NCBI GenBank assembly: GCA_905234715.1
Contig: CAJOJI010000009.1
Span: forward strand, 1-39,350
Source: an uncultured Saccharofermentans sp.
GTDB lineage: Bacteria; Bacillota; Clostridia; Saccharofermentanales; Saccharofermentanaceae
Length of the DNA: 39,350 nt
Reading direction: 5' to 3'
The notes beneath the pieces were generated by a model. It saw only the letters and a list, made by a program, of their open reading frames with translations, was not told where the DNA came from and made no database searches. Position 1 is the first letter of the stretch, and each line of letters begins with the position of its first letter. Both the position numbers and the translations under genes were made by a program. This document shows positions 15,846 through 24,762 of the stretch, piece by piece.

Positions 15846-16484
15846 ATGGCCGATTCAATTGTTACCGTAGAGAAAGTCTCATTAAAGTATAAAAAGGCCG
15901 TCCTCACCGACGTCTCGATCAGCGCCGAAAAAGGCGAAGTCATCGGTCTTCTGGGCCTTAACGGATCAGGCAAATCGACTCTGCTTTCCGCCATCGCAGG
16001 CCTGCGCAAGCCTTCAGCGGGCTCCATCAAGGTCAACGGCAAAGCAGGCTTCGTTACACAGGAGAACGCGCTCATAGACGAACTCACGGCTATGGACAAC
16101 CTCAAGATGTGGACTCCTTTAAGCAGGCAGGACATCATAAAAGAACTCACCGAGACTGAGCTCTCGATCCTCAAGGTCAACGACTTCATCGACCTCAAGG
16201 TCAAGCGTATGTCAGGCGGTATGAAAAAGCGTCTTGCCATTGCATCTGTCCTTCTTGCCAAGCCCGACATCCTTCTCATGGATGAGCCTCTGGCGGCTTT
16301 GGACATCCCGGCTAAGAACGACATCATCAACTTCATAGATTCATTCAGGAGCAAGGGCGGCACGGTCTTCATCGCGAGCCACAGCGAAGAGCTTTTCAAG
16401 CACTGCTCGAAAATTTACCTTTTAAAGAACGGCGTTTCATCACTTCTCCCTGCAGGCATCTCTCCCGCGGAGGCTCTTGAATGA
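15846..16484 (+). CDS. ABC transporter ATP-binding protein
   Basis: The motor of a three-gene ABC-2 exporter. A 212-residue protein with Walker A GLNGSGKST, Q-loop VTQEN, signature MSGGMKKRLAIA, Walker B ILLMDEPLAALD and the switch histidine in ASHSEE. AGGAG at 15829-15833 precedes the ATG at 15846 by 12 bases, a little long. The stop overlaps the first permease by four bases. The substrate cannot be read from the ATPase. Confidence 0.93.
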   Translation: MADSIVTVEKVSLKYKKAVLTDVSISAEKGEVIGLLGLNGSGKSTLLSAIAGLRKPSAGSIKVNGKAGFVTQENALIDELTAMDNLKMWTPLSRQDIIKELTETELSILKVNDFIDLKVKRMSGGMKKRLAIASVLLAKPDILLMDEPLAALDIPAKNDIINFIDSFRSKGGTVFIASHSEELFKHCSKIYLLKNGVSSLLPAGISPAEALE

Positions 16485-17569
16485 TCAAGGCATACTGCAA
16501 GAGAGTGTTGCTTTTCCTTCCCTATGTCGTGTGCTATTTCCTGGCGCTCGGCGTAGCGCTTTTGGCACTCGTCATGTATGCGTCGGAATTCCTTTTCGAA
16601 GACAACACCGACAGCGTCGTATCTGTTGCGTGCTACGTCCCTGACGATGAAGCCTATTCGCGCCTGGGCATCGATCTCGTTAAGCAGATGGACAGCGTCA
16701 AGCACACGATAGACATCAACCAGGTCAAGACTCAGGAAAAGGTCGTAAAGCTCGTTGAAGAAGGCGATGCGATCGCCGGCATCATCGTTCCCGAAGGCTT
16801 CATGGAGACCATGGGAACACCTGATGCGGTTCAGGTTCAGATCATCTACCGCGATGCCGACACCTTCGAAGAACATATCGTAAACGATCTCCTTTATGCC
16901 ATGAGCAACCTCCTGGGAACTGCACAGTGCACAGTCTTAACAGCAGGTGAATATGCAGAACAGATGGGTCTTGATACTTCACAAGTCTATGCGGTAGAAA
17001 ATGCCGTCACTTCAAACAGCTTCAGTTTTGTAATGGACCGCAAGTCATTGTTCCGCAAGATAAACGTAGACGACCTAGTTGCCAAGTATGCCGTAAGAGA
17101 GCGTCTCACCGCATCTTACACGCTGTACATAATCATGATGTCAGTCTTCGTGATCTCATTCTTCTACAAGGGAAACAGCGACATCTTCAGGGCGCGCGCA
17201 AAACTCTCGGGAATTAAGACATGGAAGATATTCCTTTTGGAATCCGGGTGCGCGGCCGTCATGATATATCTGATATACATACTGATCTTCGTCTGTCTCT
17301 GCTTCGTGTTTGAGTCGATGAAGGTATTGTCTCTGTTAACGGTAATCCCGGTCGTACTCATCGTCGCACTTGCAGGCACGGCTCTCTGCTATCTTGTTAA
17401 GAGCCCTACGACCGTTTCCTATATCACGTTCGGCGCAGGCACAAGCCTCATGTATCTTGCAGGCGGACTGATCCCGCTGGACTACATGCCGCATTTCTTC
17501 CAGAACGCTGCGGTCTTTAACCCTCTGCACTATCTTATTGAATTCTTTATGAGGTCGATGTTCCTATGA
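16481..17569 (+). CDS. ABC-2 type permease 1
   Basis: A 362-residue membrane subunit. One helix near the N-terminus (about 10-34) is followed by an extracytoplasmic domain of about 170 residues, then five helices from about 205 to 360, the ABC-2 permease layout with a large insert (as in YhgE/Pip or YhiH relatives). The C-terminal FNPLHYLIEFFMRSMF motif is common in ABC-2 permeases. It overlaps both the ATPase and the second permease by four bases, so the three are translationally coupled and probably form one complex. Confidence 0.88.
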   Translation: MIKAYCKRVLLFLPYVVCYFLALGVALLALVMYASEFLFEDNTDSVVSVACYVPDDEAYSRLGIDLVKQMDSVKHTIDINQVKTQEKVVKLVEEGDAIAGIIVPEGFMETMGTPDAVQVQIIYRDADTFEEHIVNDLLYAMSNLLGTAQCTVLTAGEYAEQMGLDTSQVYAVENAVTSNSFSFVMDRKSLFRKINVDDLVAKYAVRERLTASYTLYIIMMSVFVISFFYKGNSDIFRARAKLSGIKTWKIFLLESGCAAVMIYLIYILIFVCLCFVFESMKVLSLLTVIPVVLIVALAGTALCYLVKSPTTVSYITFGAGTSLMYLAGGLIPLDYMPHFFQNAAVFNPLHYLIEFFMRSMFL

Positions 17570-18603
17570 GATTATTCTTAAACAGATTATCGGTCCTCGC
17601 AAAGCGAAGCTTCATAAACCCCGCAATGTACGTAATGAGCGGAGTTATCCTCATCATGGCCCTCCTTGTCATCTTCGTGCCCGAGAAGGATACGTCCGTC
17701 TACATCCCGGTTGCGATATTAAATGAGGACAATTCCGACGAGACGGAAGACATCGTTGACCACCTCTGCACGATGAATTCGATCTTCCATTTCTATGAGG
17801 TCGATGACGAGGAAGAGCTCTATAAGGATCTCGCATCCGGAAAAGCAAACACCGCTTACATCTTCCCCAAGAACTTCACCGAGCACCTGACAGACAACGG
17901 AACAAAGTACGACGTTCAGCAGGTATCCACTCCCGCATCGAGCTTCATTTTCCTCTCAAGAGAAGAGGTCTTCGGAAGCTTCTACGAGTACGGTGCACGT
18001 CAGGTCATAAGCGATACGTTTGCAGATTTCGGCTATGAGGTCGATGCTCACGATCCCGAGCTCAAGAAGATCTTCGACAAGTATATCGATGACCAGTACC
18101 TGTTCGCATTAGAGAGCGTCGAGGGCACAGTTTATAATGCGATCACACGCTCCGAGAAGGTGCCGATCCCTCTTTACAAGTTTGCAGGATTCTTCATCTT
18201 CACGGCTGCACTTTTGGGCGCACTTGCGTTCCTTAACGACCAGGACAACCGCATCTATCTGAGGTTCGGACTTTTCGAGAGGATATACTTAGGCCTCATC
18301 CAAGTCGCAGTATTCACATTCCCCGCGCTGATCGTCTCGCTCTTCTGCTTCCTGATCTCACGGACGGAATTCTCGATACTGCACGTGACCGTCTACACCC
18401 TGCTCGTAACGCTTCTCGCATTCGTCGCAGGAACCATAATGACTCTCATCCCGATCCGCACGGCACGCTCAAAGATCTTCTCTTCGATCCTGCCCGTATA
18501 CCTGATCCTCTCATTCCTCTTCTCGGGAATCTTGATGGATCTCACAAACTTCGGTACGGCCCTGAGAACACTGTCCAGACTGTTCCCGCCGTCAATGTTC
18601 TAA
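17566..18603 (+). CDS. ABC-2 type permease 2
   Basis: A 345-residue partner of the preceding permease with the same plan: an N-terminal helix (about 18-37), an extracytoplasmic domain of some 160 residues with many acidic residues, then five helices. The end LSRLFPPSMF differs from the partner. The two permeases are related in layout but not near-identical, which suggests a heterodimer. Followed directly by a terminator. Confidence 0.87.
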   Translation: MRLFLNRLSVLAKRSFINPAMYVMSGVILIMALLVIFVPEKDTSVYIPVAILNEDNSDETEDIVDHLCTMNSIFHFYEVDDEEELYKDLASGKANTAYIFPKNFTEHLTDNGTKYDVQQVSTPASSFIFLSREEVFGSFYEYGARQVISDTFADFGYEVDAHDPELKKIFDKYIDDQYLFALESVEGTVYNAITRSEKVPIPLYKFAGFFIFTAALLGALAFLNDQDNRIYLRFGLFERIYLGLIQVAVFTFPALIVSLFCFLISRTEFSILHVTVYTLLVTLLAFVAGTIMTLIPIRTARSKIFSSILPVYLILSFLFSGILMDLTNFGTALRTLSRLFPPSMF

Positions 18604-18610
18604 GCACAAA

Positions 18611-18638
18611 AAAGAGGACGCCGTCTGACATCCTCTTT
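18611..18638 (+). terminator. Bidirectional terminator between ABC operon and lipoprotein gene
   Basis: Stem AAAGAGGA / TCCTCTTT with a 12-base loop, A-rich on one side and followed by TATAGTTTT on the other, so it can end both converging transcripts. Confidence 0.7.
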
Positions 18639-18666
18639 ATAGTTTTAAATCTACTTACGTTAGTGA

Positions 18667-19566
18667 TCAGATATCCCAATCATCGTAATCGTCTGTCTCA
18701 TACACAGCGCCTGCGCCGAGGAGTCCGCCGTAGTTGTCAACTGTATCTTCAACAACCTGCTCGAGAACTGACTTGTTTGCAGGAACTGATGTCGGGTTTG
18801 CTGCAGCACCGAATGCCTTAGAGAAGGAATTGAGGTTGGATGCCTTTGTGTTGAGACCTACACCTGCAATGATGAATACGTTGTTACCGTTGATCTCGAA
18901 GGAGATAGCAGCGTCACCCTTGAGCTGTGAGAGAACTTCTTCGAAGTCGTCTGTATCATAGAGAACTTCAACCATATCCATGATGTCTTCGTTCTCGAGA
19001 ATGATCTTGGAAAGTACAGCTACGTCAACGTGGAATCTGAAGTAACCGTCCTTCTTGCCGCAATAGTATTCCTTGTTTGAAAGATCCTTAACATCGATGT
19101 CGTACTGATCGAGCATATCCTCAACAAAGTCCATAACGTCGCCTACATAGTCGTCAGCGAGTGTCATCTGAAGAGCGAAAGCACCGTCAACCTGCTGGTC
19201 AGGGAGATCCTCAAAATCGTCAAGTTCTGCGAGATCTTCTGCACCGGAGCACTTAGCTGCAAAAGCAAGAGATGTAACATCGTCAGCGTCGATTACGTCG
19301 CCGAGGCCGAGGTCACCCAAGAATGACTCGATCTCTGCCGGATTATCTTCAATGTAGTCCTCGTCAGCTACTACATAGATACCGTCTTCGAGGTCATCGT
19401 AATCAGGAGAAGCAGAATCCTCAATATCGAATTCCTCGAGCTTTAACTTCTCGCAAGCACTCTGGAACTTAGCTGTTGTAATAGTTGTTGTCTTACTGCA
19501 TCCTGCAAAAACGCCGGCAGCCATAGCTGCTGTAAGGACACATGCCAATACCTTAACCTTTTTCAT
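18667..19566 (-). CDS. Acidic lipoprotein of unknown function
   Basis: Starts at the ATG at 19566 behind AGGAGGG. A lipoprotein signal peptide ends in the lipobox FAGC, so the mature protein is lipidated at C22 on the outer membrane face. The remaining 280 residues are unusually rich in aspartate and glutamate and contain no catalytic motif I recognise; two weakly similar halves each carry a DLADDYV/DLSNKEYY-type stretch. The end DDYDDWDI is strongly acidic. Separately transcribed. A calcium- or peptide-binding surface role is possible, but unsupported. Confidence 0.8.
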   Translation of the reverse strand: MKKVKVLACVLTAAMAAGVFAGCSKTTTITTAKFQSACEKLKLEEFDIEDSASPDYDDLEDGIYVVADEDYIEDNPAEIESFLGDLGLGDVIDADDVTSLAFAAKCSGAEDLAELDDFEDLPDQQVDGAFALQMTLADDYVGDVMDFVEDMLDQYDIDVKDLSNKEYYCGKKDGYFRFHVDVAVLSKIILENEDIMDMVEVLYDTDDFEEVLSQLKGDAAISFEINGNNVFIIAGVGLNTKASNLNSFSKAFGAAANPTSVPANKSVLEQVVEDTVDNYGGLLGAGAVYETDDYDDWDI

Positions 19567-19598
19567 AATATCTAAACCCTCCTTATGGGAATAAGTGA

Positions 19599-19607
19599 AT
19601 TGTATCA
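19599..19607 (-). promoter_or_regulatory. Extended -10 promoter of the lipoprotein gene
   Basis: Minus-strand TGATACAAT about 33 bases before the lipoprotein ATG. No clear -35. Confidence 0.4.
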
Positions 19608-19660
19608 CAAATCAGTATTTCTTGACTATTTGTAATGTGTAAACAAAATGACATGCCGCG

Positions 19661-19669
19661 TGCTATTAT
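19661..19669 (+). promoter_or_regulatory. Possible extended -10 promoter of the NSS transporter
   Basis: TGCTATTAT, 43 bases before the transporter ATG, with no clear -35. Divergent from the lipoprotein promoter in the same spacer. Confidence 0.4.
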
Positions 19670-19711
19670 TGTTCGGTAAAGTGTTATATATCACGAGGGG
19701 GGTTCACATAT

Positions 19712-21250
19712 ATGCGCGAAAAGTGGTCATCAAGATCAGCATTCATCCTGGCAGCGATCGGATCTGCCGTAGGACTCGGAAACGCTTGGAGATTCCCGGG
19801 CCTTGCAGCCAAGTACGGCGGAGGAGCATTCCTGTTCGTTTATCTCATCGCAATGCTTATCATCGGCATCCCTCTCCTCATGATGGAGATCTCCGTTGCA
19901 CGCTACACAAGACAGGGCGCGCCCGGTTCAATGCGTGCTATGAATAAGAAAGCCGAGAGCATCGGCTGGATTGCAGTATCCAACGGTATCGGCATATCGA
20001 TCTACTACGCCGCAGTTTTCGCTTGGGTAATCCTTATGTTCGTAATGAGCTTCAAGTTCATGAACCTTACGGACAACACCGACGCTGCAAGTTCTCTCTG
20101 GGCTGACACGATCAAGACCACGGGAACAACAAGCGGATTTACAACTATCTCATGGCCTGTACTCGGCTGCCTCATCGCCGCATGGGTACTGTGCTATGTC
20201 TGCATCCGCAACGGCACAACCTCAGTAGGAAAGGTAGTTAAGTTCACGGTATCACTCCCTGTCATCTGCCTCGTCATCATGGCAGTCAGAGGTATCATGA
20301 TGCCCGGCGCCATGGCAGGAATGGCAAAACTCTTCATCCCTGACTGGTCTGCTCTTTCCGACTCCAATCTCTGGGTAGACGCCGTAGGCCAGGTATTCTA
20401 TTCGCTCTCAACATCCATGGCGATCATGTTCGCTTACGGATCATTCCTTGATAAGAAATCCAACATCGTCGTAGATACGGTCATCATCGCATTCTCCGAC
20501 ATGTTCATCAGCGTTCTTGCCGGAGTCGTTATGTTCACGACAATGGCAGGCGTAGGCATGCTCGACAACATGTCCGCTTCAGGTATCGCTACGGCATTCA
20601 TCATCTATCCTCAGGCAATCGTAAAGATCTCGAACAGCGGAGTCTTCAACATGATCTTCGCATTCATCTTCTACTTCTGCCTGATCACTCTTGCGATCGA
20701 CTCTTTGTTCTCGATCATTGAAGGTATCTCAACAGCAGTATCCGACAAGTTCAAGCTCGACAAGAAAAAGACAACACTCATTATCTGCATCATCGAGGGC
20801 ATCATCAGCCTTATCTACGTCACAGGCGCAGGCCTTGCAGTACTTGATATCGTTGATTACTTCATCAACAGCTACACGCTCATCATCACAGGCGTTCTCG
20901 AGATGATCGCAGCAGGCTGGCTCTTTAAGACCACCAAGATCCTTGAAGAGCTCAACAAGAACACCAACAAGTTCAAGATGCCCGCATGGTGGTTCCTGCC
21001 TTCCATCAAGTTCGTATCACCTATCGTTCTTTTGGGACTCTTCGTATGGAATCTCTACAACCTCATCAAGGGCGGCGGAATCTACGGTGCAGGTGACGGT
21101 TATTCACTGACCGCCAACATCATCTTCGGCTGGTGCGTTTCCGGACTCATCATCATCTCCGGCCTCATCGTAAGGATCATCGTAAAGATCAAGTCAGCCA
21201 AGGGTTACAAGGAAGACGACAGAACCTGGGATGAGCTGAAGGAATCCTGA
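19712..21250 (+). CDS. Neurotransmitter:sodium symporter (NSS/SNF family)
   Basis: A 512-residue sodium-coupled transporter, probably for an amino acid or related amine. The first helix contains the unwound substrate and sodium site IGSAVGLGNAWRFP followed by KYGGGAFLFVY, the family hallmark. About twelve membrane helices follow, including YYAAVFAWV and the helix-6 region FYSLSTSMAIMFAYGS. A strong G-rich ribosome site precedes the ATG. The substrate cannot be decided from sequence alone. Followed by a terminator that begins at its stop codon. Confidence 0.93.
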   Translation: MREKWSSRSAFILAAIGSAVGLGNAWRFPGLAAKYGGGAFLFVYLIAMLIIGIPLLMMEISVARYTRQGAPGSMRAMNKKAESIGWIAVSNGIGISIYYAAVFAWVILMFVMSFKFMNLTDNTDAASSLWADTIKTTGTTSGFTTISWPVLGCLIAAWVLCYVCIRNGTTSVGKVVKFTVSLPVICLVIMAVRGIMMPGAMAGMAKLFIPDWSALSDSNLWVDAVGQVFYSLSTSMAIMFAYGSFLDKKSNIVVDTVIIAFSDMFISVLAGVVMFTTMAGVGMLDNMSASGIATAFIIYPQAIVKISNSGVFNMIFAFIFYFCLITLAIDSLFSIIEGISTAVSDKFKLDKKKTTLIICIIEGIISLIYVTGAGLAVLDIVDYFINSYTLIITGVLEMIAAGWLFKTTKILEELNKNTNKFKMPAWWFLPSIKFVSPIVLLGLFVWNLYNLIKGGGIYGAGDGYSLTANIIFGWCVSGLIIISGLIVRIIVKIKSAKGYKEDDRTWDELKES

Positions 21251-21292
21251 TCGGGTTGCTTCTCTGCTCAGTCAACCTGTGTTCAGTTTTTT
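21247..21292 (+). terminator. Intrinsic terminator after the NSS gene
   Basis: Outer pairs CTGA/TCAG and inner CGGGTTG/CAACCTG enclose a 14-base loop; six T residues follow at 21287-21292. The stem begins at the transporter's own stop codon. Confidence 0.6.
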
Positions 21293-21353
21293 GTACAGAT
21301 AAAACCGCGAAAAACATAGGCAAAAAACTGGATTTTGGAAGATTCCGAAAAAA

Positions 21354-21383
21354 TGTCGCGTTTTTTCTTTGGATTGCGCGACA
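21354..21383. other. Hairpin in the spacer before the glycosyltransferase
   Basis: TGTCGCG and CGCGACA, seven perfect pairs around a 16-base loop, with A runs on both outer sides. On the minus strand a T run follows it, as in a terminator, though no minus-strand gene lies upstream. The rest of the 294-base spacer (21251-21544) holds only a terminator and a promoter. Confidence 0.4.
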
Positions 21384-21479
21384 AAAATCCGTACATCATT
21401 TTCAATGCACTGCGAAAACTACCCTGCGGCGAGTTTCTGGGCAAATGTTCTATCATTTGCCTATAATCTTTGAGAAATT

Positions 21480-21507
21480 TTGACTTTCAAACATTGTTGG
21501 TTATTAT
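21480..21507 (+). promoter_or_regulatory. Promoter of the glycosyltransferase operon
   Basis: TTGACT, 16 bases, TATTAT. It ends 37 bases before the ATG at 21545. Confidence 0.5.
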
Positions 21508-21544
21508 CTCGTTAGGTCAATTGTTTGAGGGTGAACGGGGAAAT

Positions 21545-22708
21545 ATGAATATCACGATAATATGCGACGTGCTCGGCGAGGCCAATAACGGCACTTCCGT
21601 GGCTGCATATAATCTAATAAACCACTTAAAGTCTCAGGGACATAATGTCACTGTCGTTTGCTGCGATGCAGACAAACAGGGCGAGAGCGGTTACATGATA
21701 GTTCCCACATTAAATCTCGGACCCATAGTAAATGCGGCACTGGCCAGAAACGAAGTCGTACCGGCCAAGGCCGATGAAGCCATCCTCGAAGATGCGATAA
21801 AAGGCGCCGACGTCGTACATCTCCTGATGCCCTTCCCTCTTTCATGGAAAGCAGTAAAGATCTGCGAGAAGTACAGTATCCCCATGACATCCAGTTTCCA
21901 TGTCCAGGCAGAGAATTTCACATGTCATATCGGCATGATGAAGTCCGCTTTTGCGACCAAGGAAGTCTACAAGTATTTCTATAAAAAGATATACAGCCAC
22001 TGCGCGATGACTCACTATCCGACTGAGTTCATCAAGGAGGATTTTGAGGGCAACATAAAAAAGCACGTGCCTTCAAAGGTAATATCCAACGGTGTTTCGG
22101 AATCGTTCTTTGAGCCTGCTCCGATAGAAGCCATCGAAAAGCAGAAGGCAAAAAACAAGGACAAGTTCACCATCGTTGTTGTGGGAAGATACTCCTCCGA
22201 GAAGGCGCAGCAGGTACTCATTAAGGCGGTTGCCAAGTCAAAGTATAAGGACAGGATCCACCTGATCCTTGCAGGCGAAGGCCCGAAGAGAAGACATTAC
22301 AGAAAGCTCGTAAAGAAGAACGGCGTTGACTGCGAGATGAGATTTTTCGAGCACGACGAACTCAAGGAAGTGCTCAATGCTGCCGATCTTTATGTTCATA
22401 CGGCTTATGTCGAGCTCGAGTCTATCGCATGCCTTGAAGCGATAGTAACCGGCCTCGTGCCCATCATCTGCAATTCCAAGAGAAGCGCAGCAAGATTCTT
22501 TGCACAGGACGACAGATGCCTTTACCGCAAGTGGGATTCTGAAGATCTTAAGAACAAGATCGAATACTTCATGGATAATCCGAAGGAGCTTGATGCCTGC
22601 AGAAAGAAATATAAGACACAGGCAAACGTATCAAGACTCGGCGAGTGCATGAACAAGATGGAGCAGATGCTCGAAGAAGCGGCAGGAACACGCCAAAAAG
22701 AGGCCTGA
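21545..22708 (+). CDS. GT4-family glycosyltransferase
   Basis: A 387-residue GT-B enzyme that moves sugar from a nucleotide donor. The N-terminal domain begins ITIICDVLGEANNGTSVAAYN with the glycine-rich acceptor loop; the C-terminal Rossmann domain has VVVGRYSSEKAQQVLIKAV and the donor-binding EX7E motif at ELESIACLEA. AGGGG-type site and ATG at 21545 are chosen over a longer in-frame start. No membrane helix, but such enzymes often bind membranes peripherally. The next gene is a lipid acyltransferase, so a glycolipid product, such as a glycosyl-diacylglycerol, is a reasonable inference. Confidence 0.88.
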   Translation: MNITIICDVLGEANNGTSVAAYNLINHLKSQGHNVTVVCCDADKQGESGYMIVPTLNLGPIVNAALARNEVVPAKADEAILEDAIKGADVVHLLMPFPLSWKAVKICEKYSIPMTSSFHVQAENFTCHIGMMKSAFATKEVYKYFYKKIYSHCAMTHYPTEFIKEDFEGNIKKHVPSKVISNGVSESFFEPAPIEAIEKQKAKNKDKFTIVVVGRYSSEKAQQVLIKAVAKSKYKDRIHLILAGEGPKRRHYRKLVKKNGVDCEMRFFEHDELKEVLNAADLYVHTAYVELESIACLEAIVTGLVPIICNSKRSAARFFAQDDRCLYRKWDSEDLKNKIEYFMDNPKELDACRKKYKTQANVSRLGECMNKMEQMLEEAAGTRQKEA

Positions 22709-22712
22709 TGCC

Positions 22713-23489
22713 ATGAAAGAGCGCACGGTCTACTATTCAGACCTGTTAAACGACGATTTTGCAGGCACGAACATCAATACAAAAGAACTCCCGGCAAACT
22801 ATCAGTATTTCCCGAAAAACCCCATAAGACGCGGCTTTGCGTGCGGTTTTTACCATGCCGCAGGACCTCTGGTCTGGCTTTTGCAGAAGATCGTCTACGG
22901 TGAGAAGGTCGTCGGAAGAGAGAAACTCAAAGCATATCGCAAAGAGGGATTCTTCCTTTACGGCAACCACACGAGAACAATGGGCGACGCATACTGCCCG
23001 GGACTTCTGGCGTGGCCCAAAAAGGCGTACATAGTTGCCAGCATGGACTGCTTTTCGGTACCCGGAACAAGGAGGATCGTCGAAGATCTGGGCGGAATTC
23101 CGCTTCCTTCCGGTGCAAAGGGCTTTAAGAACTTTTCGCAGGCAATGCGCCGTCATTCAGAGCTTTGTCACATTGTTACACTCTATCCTGAGGCCCATAT
23201 CTGGCTCGGATACACGGGTATCCGCCCGTTTAAGTCGCCGGCTTTCCATTACCCGGCCGAGACGGGCAAACCGGTCTTCACCTTCACGACGACCTGGCAG
23301 AAAAGAAAGATCCTTCCGGGCTCAAGAACGGTCGTTTATGTCGACGGACCTTTCATCCCCGACATGGATCTCCCGATGGACAAGCGCAAGGAGCAGCTCC
23401 GCAATCAGGCGCTTGAAGCCATGACCAACAGTGCAAAGAATTCAAATTATGAGAAAATACACTATGTGTACAGACCAAAGGAAGAATAA
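22713..23489 (+). CDS. PlsC-like 1-acyl-glycerol-phosphate acyltransferase
   Basis: A 258-residue acyltransferase that would acylate a lysophospholipid or similar membrane lipid. The active site reads NHTRTMGD, an H-X5-D rather than the classical H-X4-D; I recall the same spacing in related Clostridial proteins. A LYPEAHIW block matches the second family motif (FPEG). One or two hydrophobic segments are at about 40-60. It begins four bases after the GT4 gene and precedes two CmpB-like membrane genes, so the four may form one lipid or envelope unit. Confidence 0.82.
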   Translation: MKERTVYYSDLLNDDFAGTNINTKELPANYQYFPKNPIRRGFACGFYHAAGPLVWLLQKIVYGEKVVGREKLKAYRKEGFFLYGNHTRTMGDAYCPGLLAWPKKAYIVASMDCFSVPGTRRIVEDLGGIPLPSGAKGFKNFSQAMRRHSELCHIVTLYPEAHIWLGYTGIRPFKSPAFHYPAETGKPVFTFTTTWQKRKILPGSRTVVYVDGPFIPDMDLPMDKRKEQLRNQALEAMTNSAKNSNYEKIHYVYRPKEE

Positions 23490-23509
23490 AGCCCCGAAAG
23501 GAGCGTAGT

Positions 23510-24034
23510 TTGAGTAAAGGATCCTTAAAAAAGCTCATCTTCAAACTGATGCTGATATATGTCATCGCAGGCATTATCGGTTTTATATATGAGACCATCT
23601 GCGTCTATATCAACGATGGAGTTTTCTATAAGCGCGGTACGACTTTCGGCCCGTGGATACCTATTTACGGCTTCGGCTGCCTTCTTATCTATTTCCTGAC
23701 GGTAAGATTCAGAAAAAAGCCGTGGCTCGTATTCCTGATAAGCGCGCTTTCGTGCGGTGCTTTGGAGCTCGCAACAGGATTCGTGTTAGACAAAGTGTTC
23801 CATGTAAGGCTCTGGGATTATTCGCTCGTAATACTCAACTGGGGCAATCTGAACGGCTATATCTGCGTAAGGTCAGTCGTGACATGGGGATTGTTCGCTC
23901 TTATCCTCATCTACGCGATACTTCCGCCCGTCGAAAAGTTCCAGGATAAGCACCCCAAGGCATTTAATATCGTCGCAGTATCGCTCTTCTCACTATTTGT
24001 ACTCGACATTATCCTCGGTCTTAGTCTAAAATAA
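23510..24034 (+). CDS. CmpB-like membrane protein, copy 1
   Basis: A 174-residue protein of the 'putative ABC transporter permease' CmpB family (Pfam ABC_trans_CmpB). Signature sequences are KRGTTFGPWIPIYGFG at about 41-56 and LELATGFVLDKVFHVRLWDY; five or so membrane helices. Starts with TTG at 23510, chosen because AAAGGAG lies seven bases upstream. No ATPase gene is adjacent. Similar throughout to the next gene. Confidence 0.82.
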   Translation: MSKGSLKKLIFKLMLIYVIAGIIGFIYETICVYINDGVFYKRGTTFGPWIPIYGFGCLLIYFLTVRFRKKPWLVFLISALSCGALELATGFVLDKVFHVRLWDYSLVILNWGNLNGYICVRSVVTWGLFALILIYAILPPVEKFQDKHPKAFNIVAVSLFSLFVLDIILGLSLK

Positions 24035-24066
24035 TGCCCACTGACTAAAACGACGGAGACCTTCGG

Positions 24067-24612
24067 ATGAATATTGATTACCTTAAGAAAAGATTCCCGC
24101 TTCTCATGCTGATATTCGCATTCGGCGGTATCTTCGGCTTCATTTACGAAGAGATCTTCTACCGTTTCGATCTCGGCGAATGGGTAAAGCGCGGCACAAC
24201 ATTCGGCCCGTGGATCCCCATCTACGGCTTCGGCGCGCTGATAATACTGGGACTCACCTTTAAGATCAGAAAAAAGCCTCTTCTCGTATTCCTCTTTGCC
24301 ACCGTCGCATCAGGCGTTCTTGAACTCGCGACAGGCTGGGTAATACTGACCGTCTGGGGCATCAGGCTCTGGGACTATAACGAAGAGATCTTAAACTTCG
24401 GCAACATCGGCGGTTTTGTCTGCGTCAGATCAGTGCTTTTCTTCGGTATTGCAGGCGTTTTCCTGCAGTTTGTAGTGGTACCGCTTTTCGAGAAGCTCGA
24501 AAAGAAAATGCCAAAGAAAGCTTGGCTTTGCCTGTGTTTCATACCGGCAGGACTCTTTATCCTGGACATCGCAGCAAGCCTAATCTGCAAGGCATTGGGC
24601 ATCACAGCATAA
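24067..24612 (+). CDS. CmpB-like membrane protein, copy 2
   Basis: A 181-residue paralogue of the preceding gene: WVKRGTTFGPWIPIYGFGAL and LELATGWVILTVWGIRLWDY align directly with copy 1, and the N-terminus shares the LMLIFAFGGIFGFIYE pattern. The C-terminus is more basic. The 32-base gap and tandem order indicate a duplication. The function of the family is not established. Confidence 0.82.
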   Translation: MNIDYLKKRFPLLMLIFAFGGIFGFIYEEIFYRFDLGEWVKRGTTFGPWIPIYGFGALIILGLTFKIRKKPLLVFLFATVASGVLELATGWVILTVWGIRLWDYNEEILNFGNIGGFVCVRSVLFFGIAGVFLQFVVVPLFEKLEKKMPKKAWLCLCFIPAGLFILDIAASLICKALGITA

Positions 24613-24762
24613 ATTTTTCCTGATTTTCGGGACTTTCTGTAAATAAATTTTTACATAATGATAATAGAAGTTAACCTGTCAATTTGTTAGGATATATTTA
24701 TTATTTTTGTTATCGTACGGGTTGGCTTAAGGCTTAAACGCCTTGTAGACAGGGAGCCGGAT

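Noticed and set aside
22960..22990. Loss of the HX4D motif in the PlsC-like protein
   Set aside because: The H-X5-D spacing is shared by related Clostridial proteins as I recall them, so it is a family trait and not decay.
24724..24760. Possible c-di-GMP riboswitch before the HD-GYP gene
   Set aside because: Only a five-pair AAGGC/GCCTT hairpin; the conserved GEMM core bases and tetraloop receptor are absent.
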